Positions 1 to 7,343 of a stretch of DNA of 64,000 nt are shown in pieces. The stretch is taken from NCBI GenBank assembly GCA_016124535.1, contig WGNK01000049.1:24942-88941 (forward strand), written 5' to 3'. The DNA is from Azospirillum sp. (GTDB taxonomy: Bacteria; Pseudomonadota; Alphaproteobacteria; Azospirillales; Azospirillaceae). Made by a program: the position numbers and the translations under genes. The notes beneath the pieces were generated by a model, which ran no database searches, was not told the DNA's origin, and saw only the letters and a program-made list of their open reading frames with translations. Every line of letters starts with the position of its first letter. The first letter of the stretch is position 1.

Positions 1-518
1 AGGCCCGCACCAGGTTGTAGTCGAACTGCTGCAAGGTCGCGGTCATGGTGGTGATCACGAACGGCACGCCCAGCATGGCATGGGCCAGGATCAGGCCGAG
101 ATAGCTGCCGGACAGCCCGAGCGGTGCAAAGAACAGGTAAACCGCAACGCCGGCGATCACCACCGGCACCACCATTGGCGAGATCAGCACGCTGATCAGC
201 AGCGCCTTGCCGGGAAAATTGACCCGGACCAGACCGATCGAGGCCAAGGTGCCCAGCACCACCGCGACCAGGGTCGCCAGCGGCGAAATGATCAGACTGT
301 TCTTGAGCGCATTGGTCCAGGTCACGGAGCCGAAGAACTCATGATACCAGCGCCAGGAGAAACCGGACATCGGGTACATCAGGATCGAGTCGGCGTTGAA
401 CGACAGCGGCACGATGACCAGGATCGGCACCACCAGGAAGACGATGATCAGGCCGCACAGGACGCGCAGGGAGTAATACCATACCCGTTCGACCGGCGAC
501 GCATAGGGTTGCAGCATG
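1..518 (-). CDS. ABC transporter permease, PotC type (partial)
   Basis: Inner-membrane permease of a spermidine/putrescine-type ABC importer. The C-terminal part lies beyond the left edge of the window; about 172 residues are visible. They start MLQPYASPVERVWYYSLRV and run into a strongly hydrophobic first membrane segment (about residues 18-38), then a periplasmic loop with the family-typical FSWRWYHEFF stretch and further membrane helices. The start ATG is at 518, 21 bases after the stop of the preceding permease, so the two are almost certainly co-transcribed as the last genes of the ATPase, binding protein, PotB-like, PotC-like operon. The exact substrate cannot be told from sequence; polyamines or related amines are the family expectation. 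Confidence 0.88.
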
Positions 519-539
519 GCCAAGCCCCTCCTGCCCGCC

Positions 540-1799
540 CTACCGGGGCGCGACCTGGTTGACCCGCGCCGGTCCGAAATAGCGCGAGTAGATGATGTAG
601 AGCACCAGCGTTGCCGCCAGCAGGATCGTCGACAAGGCCGCCGCCATGCCCCAGTTGGTCGTCTCGTTGACGTAGAAGGCAACGAAATAGCTGGCCATTT
701 GTTCGCGCGGACTGCCAAGCAGCGCCGGCGTGATATAGTAGCCCATCGACAAGATGAAGACCAAAAGGCCGCCGGCGCCGATGCCCGGCAGGGTCAGCGG
801 GAAATAGATCTTCCAGAAACTGCGGAAGGGCGGGCTGCCCAGCGACACCGCGGCGCGCACATAGGACGGCGAGATGCCCTTCATCACGCTGTAGAGCGGC
901 AGCACCGCGAACGGCAGCAGGATATGGACCATGGCGATGTAGACGCCGAGCCGGTTGAACACCAGCTGCAACGGCTCATCGACAATGCCCAGCCCGACCA
1001 GGGCGCGGTTGATCGGGCCCTCGTTCTGCAGCAGCACGATCCAGGCGGCAACCCGCACCAGCACCGAGGTCCAGAACGGCAGCAGCACCATGATCATCAG
1101 CAGGTTGCTGCTCTTGGACGGGATCGTCGCCAGAAGATAGGCCAGAGGATAGGCCAGAGCCAGGCTGATCAGCGTCACGATCACGCTCATCCACAAGGTC
1201 CGCAGCAAGATCTCGACATAGATGGTCTGGTCGGGGTCGGCATGGACGATGCTGCCATCGTCGGCGATCTTATGATCGAGTGCCGCCAGCAGGTAGAAGG
1301 CGGTGAACGGCGTGCTGTTGCGCGCCAGGGCCTGCCAGCTCGACACCTCGCCCCAGCGGGCATCGGCGGCCAGAACCGCCGCTTTGGCCGATTGCCCAGC
1401 CTCGACGCGCAGCTTGCGGCCGGTGTTCATCAGTTGCGAGCGGAACCCCGAGCGCTCCATGTTGAGCCGCTTGGCGGCTCCGGCCAGTGCCGGATTGCCA
1501 TGTGCCGCCGCCAGATCACGAGCAAAGGCGGCGAACACCGCCTCGTCGGGCAGCGCTTTGCGGTCCCAGCTGCGCAGCAGTTTGGTGGTTTCGGGCAGCG
1601 CCTCGACCACCTCCGGGTTGTCGACGCTGTGCCACAGCAAGGCGCCGATCGGCCACAGGAAGGTGACCGCCAGGAAGATCGCCAAAGGGGCAATCAATCC
1701 CAGGTATTTCAGCTTGGTGATCCGTTCCGCCCGCCGCAGCTGGACGCGCAGGGGAACGCTGCCGGGTGCCGTCGCCTGGGTGTCATCGAGAGCGGTCAT
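540..1799 (-). CDS. ABC transporter permease, PotB type
   Basis: 419-residue permease of the same amine-type ABC importer. A membrane segment at about residues 35-55 is followed by an unusually long soluble insertion (about residues 60-200) and then five closely packed helices, a layout known in the larger PotB-like permeases of alphaproteobacteria. The cytoplasmic loop PSYVRAAVSLGSPPFRSFWKIYFP is the EAA motif that docks on the ATPase. It sits downstream of the binding-protein gene, separated by about 75 bases that contain a palindromic repeat, and 21 bases upstream of the second permease. Family membership is clear; the ligand is not. Confidence 0.9.
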   Translation of the reverse strand: MTALDDTQATAPGSVPLRVQLRRAERITKLKYLGLIAPLAIFLAVTFLWPIGALLWHSVDNPEVVEALPETTKLLRSWDRKALPDEAVFAAFARDLAAAHGNPALAGAAKRLNMERSGFRSQLMNTGRKLRVEAGQSAKAAVLAADARWGEVSSWQALARNSTPFTAFYLLAALDHKIADDGSIVHADPDQTIYVEILLRTLWMSVIVTLISLALAYPLAYLLATIPSKSSNLLMIMVLLPFWTSVLVRVAAWIVLLQNEGPINRALVGLGIVDEPLQLVFNRLGVYIAMVHILLPFAVLPLYSVMKGISPSYVRAAVSLGSPPFRSFWKIYFPLTLPGIGAGGLLVFILSMGYYITPALLGSPREQMASYFVAFYVNETTNWGMAAALSTILLAATLVLYIIYSRYFGPARVNQVAPR

Positions 1800-1816
1800 C
1801 GCCGGTCGCCTTCTTC

Positions 1817-1852
1817 CCCTTCACCCAACCCCCTCCCCGAGCGGGGAGAGGG
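1817..1852. repeat. REP-like palindromic intergenic element
   Basis: Between the binding-protein and permease genes lies a C-rich arm followed by the palindrome CTCCCCGAGCGGGGAG. It resembles the short palindromic repeats that occur in many copies between genes of high-GC proteobacteria. In an operon such a hairpin can stabilise upstream mRNA, which would raise binding-protein expression relative to the permeases. Only this copy was noticed in the window. Confidence 0.6.
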
Positions 1853-1873
1853 CTTTACTACCGGAGTAGCCGT

Positions 1874-2920
1874 TTACTTCGCGGCCCAGGCGTTGAAGCG
1901 CTGTTCCAGTTCCTCGCCGTATTCGACCCAGAACTGGCCGTTGTTGGCGAGCGCGTTTTCCAGATTCTTCGGCGCGGTCGGCAGGTTGGCGGCGATCTTG
2001 GCGTCCAGGCCGTCGATTGCCTTCAGGTTGACCGGGCCATAGGCGATCTGCTGCGAATAGGCGCCCTGGGTCTTCGGGAGGCTGGCGAACTGGATGAACT
2101 TGTAGGCCTCGGCCGCGTTGGGCGTGCCCTTCGGAATCGTCCAATGGTCGGCGTCATAGACCGAGCCGTTCCACACGATCTGCAGGTTGCGGCCTTCCTT
2201 CTGGGCGGTGGCGATCCGGCCGTTGTAGGCCGAGCTCATGATCACGTCGCCGGAGGCCAGCATCTGGGGCGGCTGAGCGCCGGCCTGCCACCACTGGATA
2301 TCGCCCTTGATCTGGTCGAGCTTGGCGAAGGCGCGATCGACGCCTTCCTTGGTCGCCAGGACCTTGTAGACCTCGGCCGGCTTGACCCCGTCGGCGAGCA
2401 GCGCGATCTCCAGGGTGAATTTGGCGCCCTTGCGCAGGCTGCGCTTGCCGGGAAACTTCTTCACGTCCCAGAAATCGGCCCACGAGGTCGGCGGGGTAGT
2501 CAGCTTGTCGGCATTATAGGCCAGGATGGTCGCCCATACGAAGGTACCTATGCCGCATTCGGTCACCGCCGAGGCCAGGAAATCCTTTTTGTCGCCGATC
2601 TTGGCGAAATCGAGCGGCTCGTAAAGACCTTCCTCGCAGCCGCGCAGCAGTTCCGCGGTCTCGACCTCGACTACGTCCCAGGTGACGTTCTTGGTGTCGA
2701 CCATGGCCTTGATCTTGGCCTGCTCGCCGTTGTATTCGCCGGGAATGATCTTGATGCCGGTCGCGGCGGTGAACGGTTCGTAATAGGCCTTGATCTGGGC
2801 CTGCTGAACCGCACCGCCGAACGAGATGACGGTGAGATCGGCCTGCGCCGGTGCCGCGAACGCCAGTCCGGTGCCGACCAGCGCGGTCATGCCCAGCAAG
2901 TGCTGTCTCAGAGTTGCCAT
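1874..2920 (-). CDS. Extracellular solute-binding protein, PotD type
   Basis: 348-residue periplasmic binding protein that delivers substrate to the adjacent permeases. The start at 2920 was chosen because GGAGG lies about nine bases upstream and because the product then begins with a signal peptide (MATLRQHLLGMTALVGTGLAFAAPAQA, cleaved after AQA). The mature protein starts with LTVISFGGAVQQAQ, typical of the bacterial extracellular solute-binding family that carries spermidine and putrescine. A longer reading frame to 3466 exists but overlaps the ATPase gene and lacks a signal peptide at its start. It is the second gene of the operon. Confidence 0.92.
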   Translation of the reverse strand: MATLRQHLLGMTALVGTGLAFAAPAQADLTVISFGGAVQQAQIKAYYEPFTAATGIKIIPGEYNGEQAKIKAMVDTKNVTWDVVEVETAELLRGCEEGLYEPLDFAKIGDKKDFLASAVTECGIGTFVWATILAYNADKLTTPPTSWADFWDVKKFPGKRSLRKGAKFTLEIALLADGVKPAEVYKVLATKEGVDRAFAKLDQIKGDIQWWQAGAQPPQMLASGDVIMSSAYNGRIATAQKEGRNLQIVWNGSVYDADHWTIPKGTPNAAEAYKFIQFASLPKTQGAYSQQIAYGPVNLKAIDGLDAKIAANLPTAPKNLENALANNGQFWVEYGEELEQRFNAWAAK

Positions 2921-3030
2921 GGTCGAATGCCTCCGTGAAGTTGCTTGGTCTTGTTGCAGGCTTGAACAGAAGCGGGGGCGCCACCGCCGGCGCCGCCTTA
3001 CCGGCCGCACGCCTCTGGCGCGCACGCGGG

Positions 3031-4128
3031 TCAAGGGCTGGCGAATGCGCGCAAATGGGCAGCGGGCAGGCCGACGGTCATCGCCGCGCCCACGGTCATC
3101 GCCGGCGAAACATGGGAAATCGGCACTTTGGCGACGAAATTGGTGTTGCCGGCGACCTCCATCCGGACCCGGACATGGTCGCCCAGATAGATCATCTCCC
3201 GCACCGCCGCCGGCAGCCGGTTGGGATCCCCGGCGACCGCGTCGTCCAACTCCACGCGCTCCGGGCGGATCGATACCGTGGCGGCGCTGCCCGGACCGCC
3301 GGCATCGCCCTGGCGGGCCAGGATCGCCGAACCGTCGGCCAGGCGGACCTGGCACAGGCCGTCGCCGGCGCTCTCGACCGTGCCGGCCAATGCGTTGTTC
3401 TCGCCGATGAAGCTGGCGACGAAGGCGTTGGCGGGTTCCTCGTAGAGCTGTGACGGCACATCGCATTGCTGGATGATGCCGTGGTTGAACACCGCGATCC
3501 GGTTGGACATGGTCAGGGCTTCGCCCTGGTCATGGGTGACGAAGACCACGGTGACCCCGAGGGATTCGTGGATGTGCTTGATCTCCAGCTGCATGTGCTC
3601 GCGCAGCTGCTTGTCGAGCGCGCCCAGCGGCTCGTCCATCAGCACCACTTCGGGATTGAACACCAGCGCCCTGGCCAAGGCGATCCGCTGCTGCTGGCCA
3701 CCGGAAAGCTGCTGGGGAAACCGGGTGGCGAAGGCCTCCATCCGCACCATCGCCAGCGCGCGCGCGACCTTCTCGGTGATGTCCGGCTTGGCCAGCTTGC
3801 GTGCGGCCAGCGGGAACGCCAGGTTCTCGGCCACCGTCATGTGGGGGAACAGGGCGTAGTTCTGGAATACCATGCCCATATTGCGCTGGTGCGGCGGCAC
3901 CTTGTTGATCACCCGACCGCCCAGCCGGATTTCGCCGGCGGTGGGCGTCTCGAACCCGGCCAGCATCATCAGACACGTGGTCTTGCCCGAGCCCGAAGGT
4001 CCCAGAAGGGTGACGAATTCGCCGCGGCGAACCTCGAGATTGAGATCCCTGACGATCAGGATCTCGCCGTCATAGGTCTTCTGTACGCCGCGAAAGCTGA
4101 TGAGCCCGTCACCAGCGTCTTGTCCCAT
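3031..4128 (-). CDS. ABC transporter ATP-binding protein, PotA type
   Basis: Cytoplasmic ATPase that energises the amine-type importer. Visible motifs, numbered from the ATG at 4128: Walker A GPSGSGKTT near residue 43, Q-loop VFQNYALFPHMTVAENL, signature LSGGQQQRIALARAL, Walker B VVLMDEPLGALD and the switch histidine in VFVTHDQ. The C-terminal third is a TOBE-type regulatory domain. The start at 4128 has the ribosome site GGGGGGAGAG just upstream; the alternative at 4155 lacks one. First gene of the operon, about 110 bases from the binding-protein gene. It faces a MocR regulator across a 315-base intergenic region. Confidence 0.93.
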   Translation of the reverse strand: MGQDAGDGLISFRGVQKTYDGEILIVRDLNLEVRRGEFVTLLGPSGSGKTTCLMMLAGFETPTAGEIRLGGRVINKVPPHQRNMGMVFQNYALFPHMTVAENLAFPLAARKLAKPDITEKVARALAMVRMEAFATRFPQQLSGGQQQRIALARALVFNPEVVLMDEPLGALDKQLREHMQLEIKHIHESLGVTVVFVTHDQGEALTMSNRIAVFNHGIIQQCDVPSQLYEEPANAFVASFIGENNALAGTVESAGDGLCQVRLADGSAILARQGDAGGPGSAATVSIRPERVELDDAVAGDPNRLPAAVREMIYLGDHVRVRMEVAGNTNFVAKVPISHVSPAMTVGAAMTVGLPAAHLRAFASP

Positions 4129-4240
4129 CGCTCTCTCCCCCCGGCCGTGTTCCACTGAGGATGACGACGCAAGCCCAGCCCCAACCCGATGACCGTCGAG
4201 CCGGCCTCCATGCTCTTGGAACTGTCACTATAGCGGGATT

Positions 4241-4438
4241 TTGGCTCCATCGTGAGAGCCATTCTGGAATGGATGACAGAGCCAAAAAAAATCTCGAGTC
4301 GGCGGGAGGCGGCGGTGCGGCATTGGCTCCAGCCCAACGACATATCAGAATCGGGTGGTTTTGTCCATGGAACCAGCAAACCCTTGCCGCTATGGTTGCG
4401 GAATGGGAGCCAATCGGGGAAAGAGCGAGGAGCCAATC
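4241..4438. promoter_or_regulatory. Array of TTGGCTCC boxes between transporter operon and MocR gene
   Basis: The divergent intergenic region repeats one 8-base word: TTGGCTCC at 4241 and 4323 on the plus strand, and its complement GGAGCCAA at about 4406 and 4429, plus a weaker AGAGCCAA at 4279. MocR regulators typically bind direct or inverted short repeats between themselves and a divergent target operon, so these are the obvious operator candidates. The copy near 4429 overlaps the presumed ribosome site of the regulator, which would suit autoregulation. No binding data are implied. Confidence 0.5.
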
Positions 4439-4443
4439 CGGCA

Positions 4444-5931
4444 ATGGAGATTGGGCTGGTCAGCGACCTGGTGCAGGAAGTCATGGAGCTGCGGCGCGAT
4501 GGCGACGTTCCCCTCCACCGGCAAATCTATTCTGCGTTGCAACAGGCGATTATCCAGAACCAGCTGCCGGCCGGGACCAAGCTGCCGGCCAGCCGCGACC
4601 TCGCCCGGGTCCTGGGCGTTGGCCGCAACACGGTGCTGCGCGGCTACGAGCAGTTGCTGACCGAAGGCTACGTTCTGGGCCAGATCGGCGCCGGAACCTT
4701 CGTGGCCGACACGCTGCCCGACGCGCAGCCACTGGGCCGGCGCCGTGCGGATAGCGCCGGCGCGGCGCCAGCGACGGCGGTCCCGATCTCCCGGCGAGGC
4801 CACGAGATTGCCCGCCACGCCGACAGCGGCGATGTCCAGCACGGCGCTTTCATGCCCGGCATCCCGGATGTCGAATTATTTCCCCACGACGTCTGGCGGC
4901 GGCTGATCGGCAAGTATTTGCGGCGGCGTCACGCCGGGTTGCTGCAATATTCGGTGCGCGGGCATGCCCCCCTGAAGGCCAGCCTGACCCATTATCTGCA
5001 TGCGACCCGGTGCATCCAGGCGGCGCCGGACCAGGTTCTGCTGCTCAACGGCTGCCACCAGGCACTGGATCTGTGCGCGCGCATGCTGACCGATCCCGGT
5101 GACATCGTGATGATGGAAGATCCCGGCTACTGGGGGGCGCGCAACGTGTTCCGTGCCGCCGGGCTCAGCGTTCATCCGGTCTCGGTCGACGCCCAGGGGA
5201 TGGCGCCGAGCGAGGCCGACTGGGCCTTGCGGCCGCGGCTGATCTTCCTCACGCCGTCCAGCCAGTACCCGACCGGCGTCGTGCTCAGCCTGGCCCGGCG
5301 GCGGGCGATCCTGGCCAAGGCGGCGGAATGCGGCGCCTGGATCATCGAGGACGATTACGATAACGAACTGCGCTACCATCGTCATCCGCTGGCGCCGCTG
5401 TTCGGCCTGTCGACCTCGGACCGGGTGATTTATCTCGGCACCTTCAGCAAGGCGATGTTTCCGGGATTGCGGCTGGCCTATCTGATCGTGCCGCCGTGCC
5501 TGGTCGAGCCGCTTTCGGTCGGCAGCGCCGAGCTCTACCGCGAGGGGCGGCTGGTCGAGCAGGCCGCACTCGCCGACTTCATCGCCGATGGCCATTTCGC
5601 CTCGCATATCCGGCGGATGCGCATGGTCTATGCCGAACGCCAGGCGGCTCTGCGCACCGCGATCGAGGGCGAGATCGGCGAGTTGGTGACGCTGTCCGGC
5701 GGCCAGGCCGGGATTCATCTGGTCTACTTCTTCCAGGCCGCGATCGACGACCACGCGATTGCCGCTGCCGCCCTCGCCGAGGGGGTGATCGTCCGCCCGC
5801 TGTCGCTCTATTACCAGGACCGCGCGATCAGCCGCAGCGGGCTGGTGCTGGGCTATGCCGGCGTCGCGGTCGATCAGATCGCGCCGGCGGCGGTCATTCT
5901 GACGCGGCTGATCCGGGCGGCGGTCTCGTGA
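4444..5931 (+). CDS. MocR/PdxR-type regulator (GntR HTH plus aminotransferase fold)
   Basis: 495-residue transcription factor. Residues about 10-85 form a GntR-type winged helix (PLHRQIYSALQQAI, then LPASRDLARVLGVGRNTVLRGYEQL). The rest is a class I aminotransferase fold used as an effector sensor, with the PLP-binding lysine in YLGTFSKAMFPGLRLAY and the conserved IIEDDYDNELRY. Such proteins sense amines or amino acids through PLP and control neighbouring transport or catabolic genes. The start at 4444 has GAGGAG upstream and places the HTH near the N-terminus; the frame is open further upstream but into the operator region. Its divergent position suggests it regulates the amine ABC operon. 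Confidence 0.9.
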   Translation: MEIGLVSDLVQEVMELRRDGDVPLHRQIYSALQQAIIQNQLPAGTKLPASRDLARVLGVGRNTVLRGYEQLLTEGYVLGQIGAGTFVADTLPDAQPLGRRRADSAGAAPATAVPISRRGHEIARHADSGDVQHGAFMPGIPDVELFPHDVWRRLIGKYLRRRHAGLLQYSVRGHAPLKASLTHYLHATRCIQAAPDQVLLLNGCHQALDLCARMLTDPGDIVMMEDPGYWGARNVFRAAGLSVHPVSVDAQGMAPSEADWALRPRLIFLTPSSQYPTGVVLSLARRRAILAKAAECGAWIIEDDYDNELRYHRHPLAPLFGLSTSDRVIYLGTFSKAMFPGLRLAYLIVPPCLVEPLSVGSAELYREGRLVEQAALADFIADGHFASHIRRMRMVYAERQAALRTAIEGEIGELVTLSGGQAGIHLVYFFQAAIDDHAIAAAALAEGVIVRPLSLYYQDRAISRSGLVLGYAGVAVDQIAPAAVILTRLIRAAVS

Positions 5932-5943
5932 GGTCGGGAGTGG

Positions 5944-7152
5944 TCAGATAGAGGCGCCCGGGACCGCAGCCCCCCAGGTGGTGCGCCAGCGGCGCTTGAC
6001 ACCGATCAACCCGGCCAGCGCCACCAGCGCCAGCGCCGCGAACAGCAGGAGGCCGGCCTGATAGCTGGCCGTCAGTTGCTTGGACAAACCCAGGCTGAAC
6101 GCCAGGACAAATCCGCCGAGGCCGCCGGTCATGCCAACCAGCCCGGTGATCACGCCGATCTCGCGGCGGAAGCGCTGGGGCACCAACTGGAAGATCGCGC
6201 CATTGCCCATACCGAGCGCCAGCATCGCGACCACGAACGCCGCCAGCGCCATCCAGGACCGGGGCAGGTCGAAACTGACCAGGATCAGCGCCGCGGCGGC
6301 AACCAGGTAGATCGCGGCCAGGGTGCGGATGCCGCCGATGCGGTCGGCCACCCCACCGCCGACCGGCCGGATCAGCGAGCCGGCGAAGACGCAAGCAGCG
6401 GTGAAATAGCCGGCGGTGACCGGGTCCAGGCCGTATTGGTCGTTGAAATAGATGGTGAGCGAGGATGCCAGCCCGACGAAGCCGCCGAAGGTGACGCTGT
6501 AGAACAGCATGAACCACCAGGCATCGCCCACCGCCAAGACCTTCAGATAGGCCGACAGCGCCTGGGGCGCCGGGCAATCGGGGCCGTTCCTGGCCAGGAG
6601 CAGGTAGAGCACCAGGGTCGCGATCAGCGGGATGACCGCCAGTCCGAAGACGTTGTTCCAGCCGAACGCGGCGGCGAGACCGGGCGCGAACACGGCGGCG
6701 AGCACGGTGCCCGAATTGCCGGCGCCGGCGATCCCCAGCGCCGTCCCCTGGTGTTCGGGCGGATACCAGCGCGAGGCCAGCGGCAGCGCCACCGCGAACG
6801 AGGCGCCGGCCACCCCGAGCACCACCCCGAGCGCCAGGACCTCGCCGTAGCTGTGGATGCCAAGCGACCAGGCCGCCAGCAGGCCGGCGATCACCAGCGC
6901 CTGGCCGAGCGCGCCGGCCAGCTTGGGCTTGTAGTGGTCGACCAGCAGGCCGGCGGCGATGCGCAGGAGCGCGCCGGCCAGCACCGGGGTCGCCACCATC
7001 AAGCCCTTTTCCGCCGGACTGAGGCCGAGGTCGCGGGCGATCTGGACCGCCAGGGGGCCAAGCATGACCCAGACCATGAAGCTGAGGTCGAAATAGAGGA
7101 AGGCGGCGAACAGGGTGGGAAGGTGTCCGGCCCTGAAGAAGCCACGGTTCAT
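5944..7152 (-). CDS. Nitrate/nitrite MFS transporter (NarK/NasA family)
   Basis: 402-residue major facilitator protein with about 12 membrane helices. Family signatures include the N-terminal ...WVMLGPLAVQIARDLGLS followed by AEKGLMVATPVLAGALLRI, and the nitrate signature region GIAGAGNSGTVLAAVFAP. Likely function is nitrate uptake (or nitrate/nitrite exchange) across the inner membrane for assimilation. The ATG at 7152 has GGGAGAG seven bases upstream. A sigma-54 promoter match lies about 50-65 bases upstream on the same strand, pointing to nitrogen control. The adjacent divergent gene is a PP2C-kinase fusion, an association known for assimilatory nitrate transporters in proteobacteria. Converges with the MocR gene. 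Confidence 0.9.
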   Translation of the reverse strand: MNRGFFRAGHLPTLFAAFLYFDLSFMVWVMLGPLAVQIARDLGLSPAEKGLMVATPVLAGALLRIAAGLLVDHYKPKLAGALGQALVIAGLLAAWSLGIHSYGEVLALGVVLGVAGASFAVALPLASRWYPPEHQGTALGIAGAGNSGTVLAAVFAPGLAAAFGWNNVFGLAVIPLIATLVLYLLLARNGPDCPAPQALSAYLKVLAVGDAWWFMLFYSVTFGGFVGLASSLTIYFNDQYGLDPVTAGYFTAACVFAGSLIRPVGGGVADRIGGIRTLAAIYLVAAAALILVSFDLPRSWMALAAFVVAMLALGMGNGAIFQLVPQRFRREIGVITGLVGMTGGLGGFVLAFSLGLSKQLTASYQAGLLLFAALALVALAGLIGVKRRWRTTWGAAVPGASI

Positions 7153-7182
7153 CGATGCTCTCCCGACGCTTGCCGGTACGGT

Positions 7183-7199
7183 TGCAAATCACCGGTGCA
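7183..7199. promoter_or_regulatory. Possible NtrC-like site
   Basis: A 17-base partial dyad, TGCAAATCACCGGTGCA, matches the NtrC pattern TGCACC-N5-GGTGCA perfectly in its right half and in four of six bases on the left. It lies between the two divergent sigma-54 elements and the nitrate transporter gene, which is where an enhancer could act, but it is close to the promoters for an enhancer. Weak call. Confidence 0.3.
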
Positions 7200-7202
7200 A
7201 GA

Positions 7203-7217
7203 GCAACTTGTGTGCCA
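7203..7217 (-). promoter_or_regulatory. Sigma-54 promoter for the nitrate transporter
   Basis: Read on the minus strand the sequence is TGGCACACAAGTTGC, which fits the -24/-12 consensus TGGCAC-N5-TTGC exactly, with GG at -24 and GC at -12 at the correct spacing. Transcription would begin near 7191, giving a leader of about 39 bases before the transporter ATG at 7152. Confidence 0.72.
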
Positions 7218-7229
7218 GTGCCGGCGACC

Positions 7230-7244
7230 TGGCACGCGCCTTGC
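7230..7244 (+). promoter_or_regulatory. Sigma-54 promoter for the PP2C-kinase gene
   Basis: TGGCACGCGCCTTGC is a full match to the sigma-54 consensus TGGCACG-N4-TTGC. Transcription would begin near 7256, about 88 bases before the GTG start at 7344. It is only about 12 bases from the oppositely oriented element, so the pair forms a compact divergent sigma-54 control region. Confidence 0.72.
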
Positions 7245-7343
7245 GGCGCACCGCGACGCCGGTGCCGATGTCCGGTATCGCGTGGCGCCCTGCCGCATGG
7301 CGCGGCACGGTGCCCCGGCGGGCTGATCAATTCGGGAGCATCC

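Noticed and set aside
516..2042. 508-residue plus-strand open frame over the permease and binding-protein genes
   Set aside because: Composition is Gln/His/Arg-rich as expected for antisense of GC-rich genes, and it contradicts a well-supported operon.
1874..3466. Binding protein extended to 530 residues
   Set aside because: The extension overlaps the ATPase gene and buries the signal peptide; the start at 2920 has GGAGG and a proper signal sequence.
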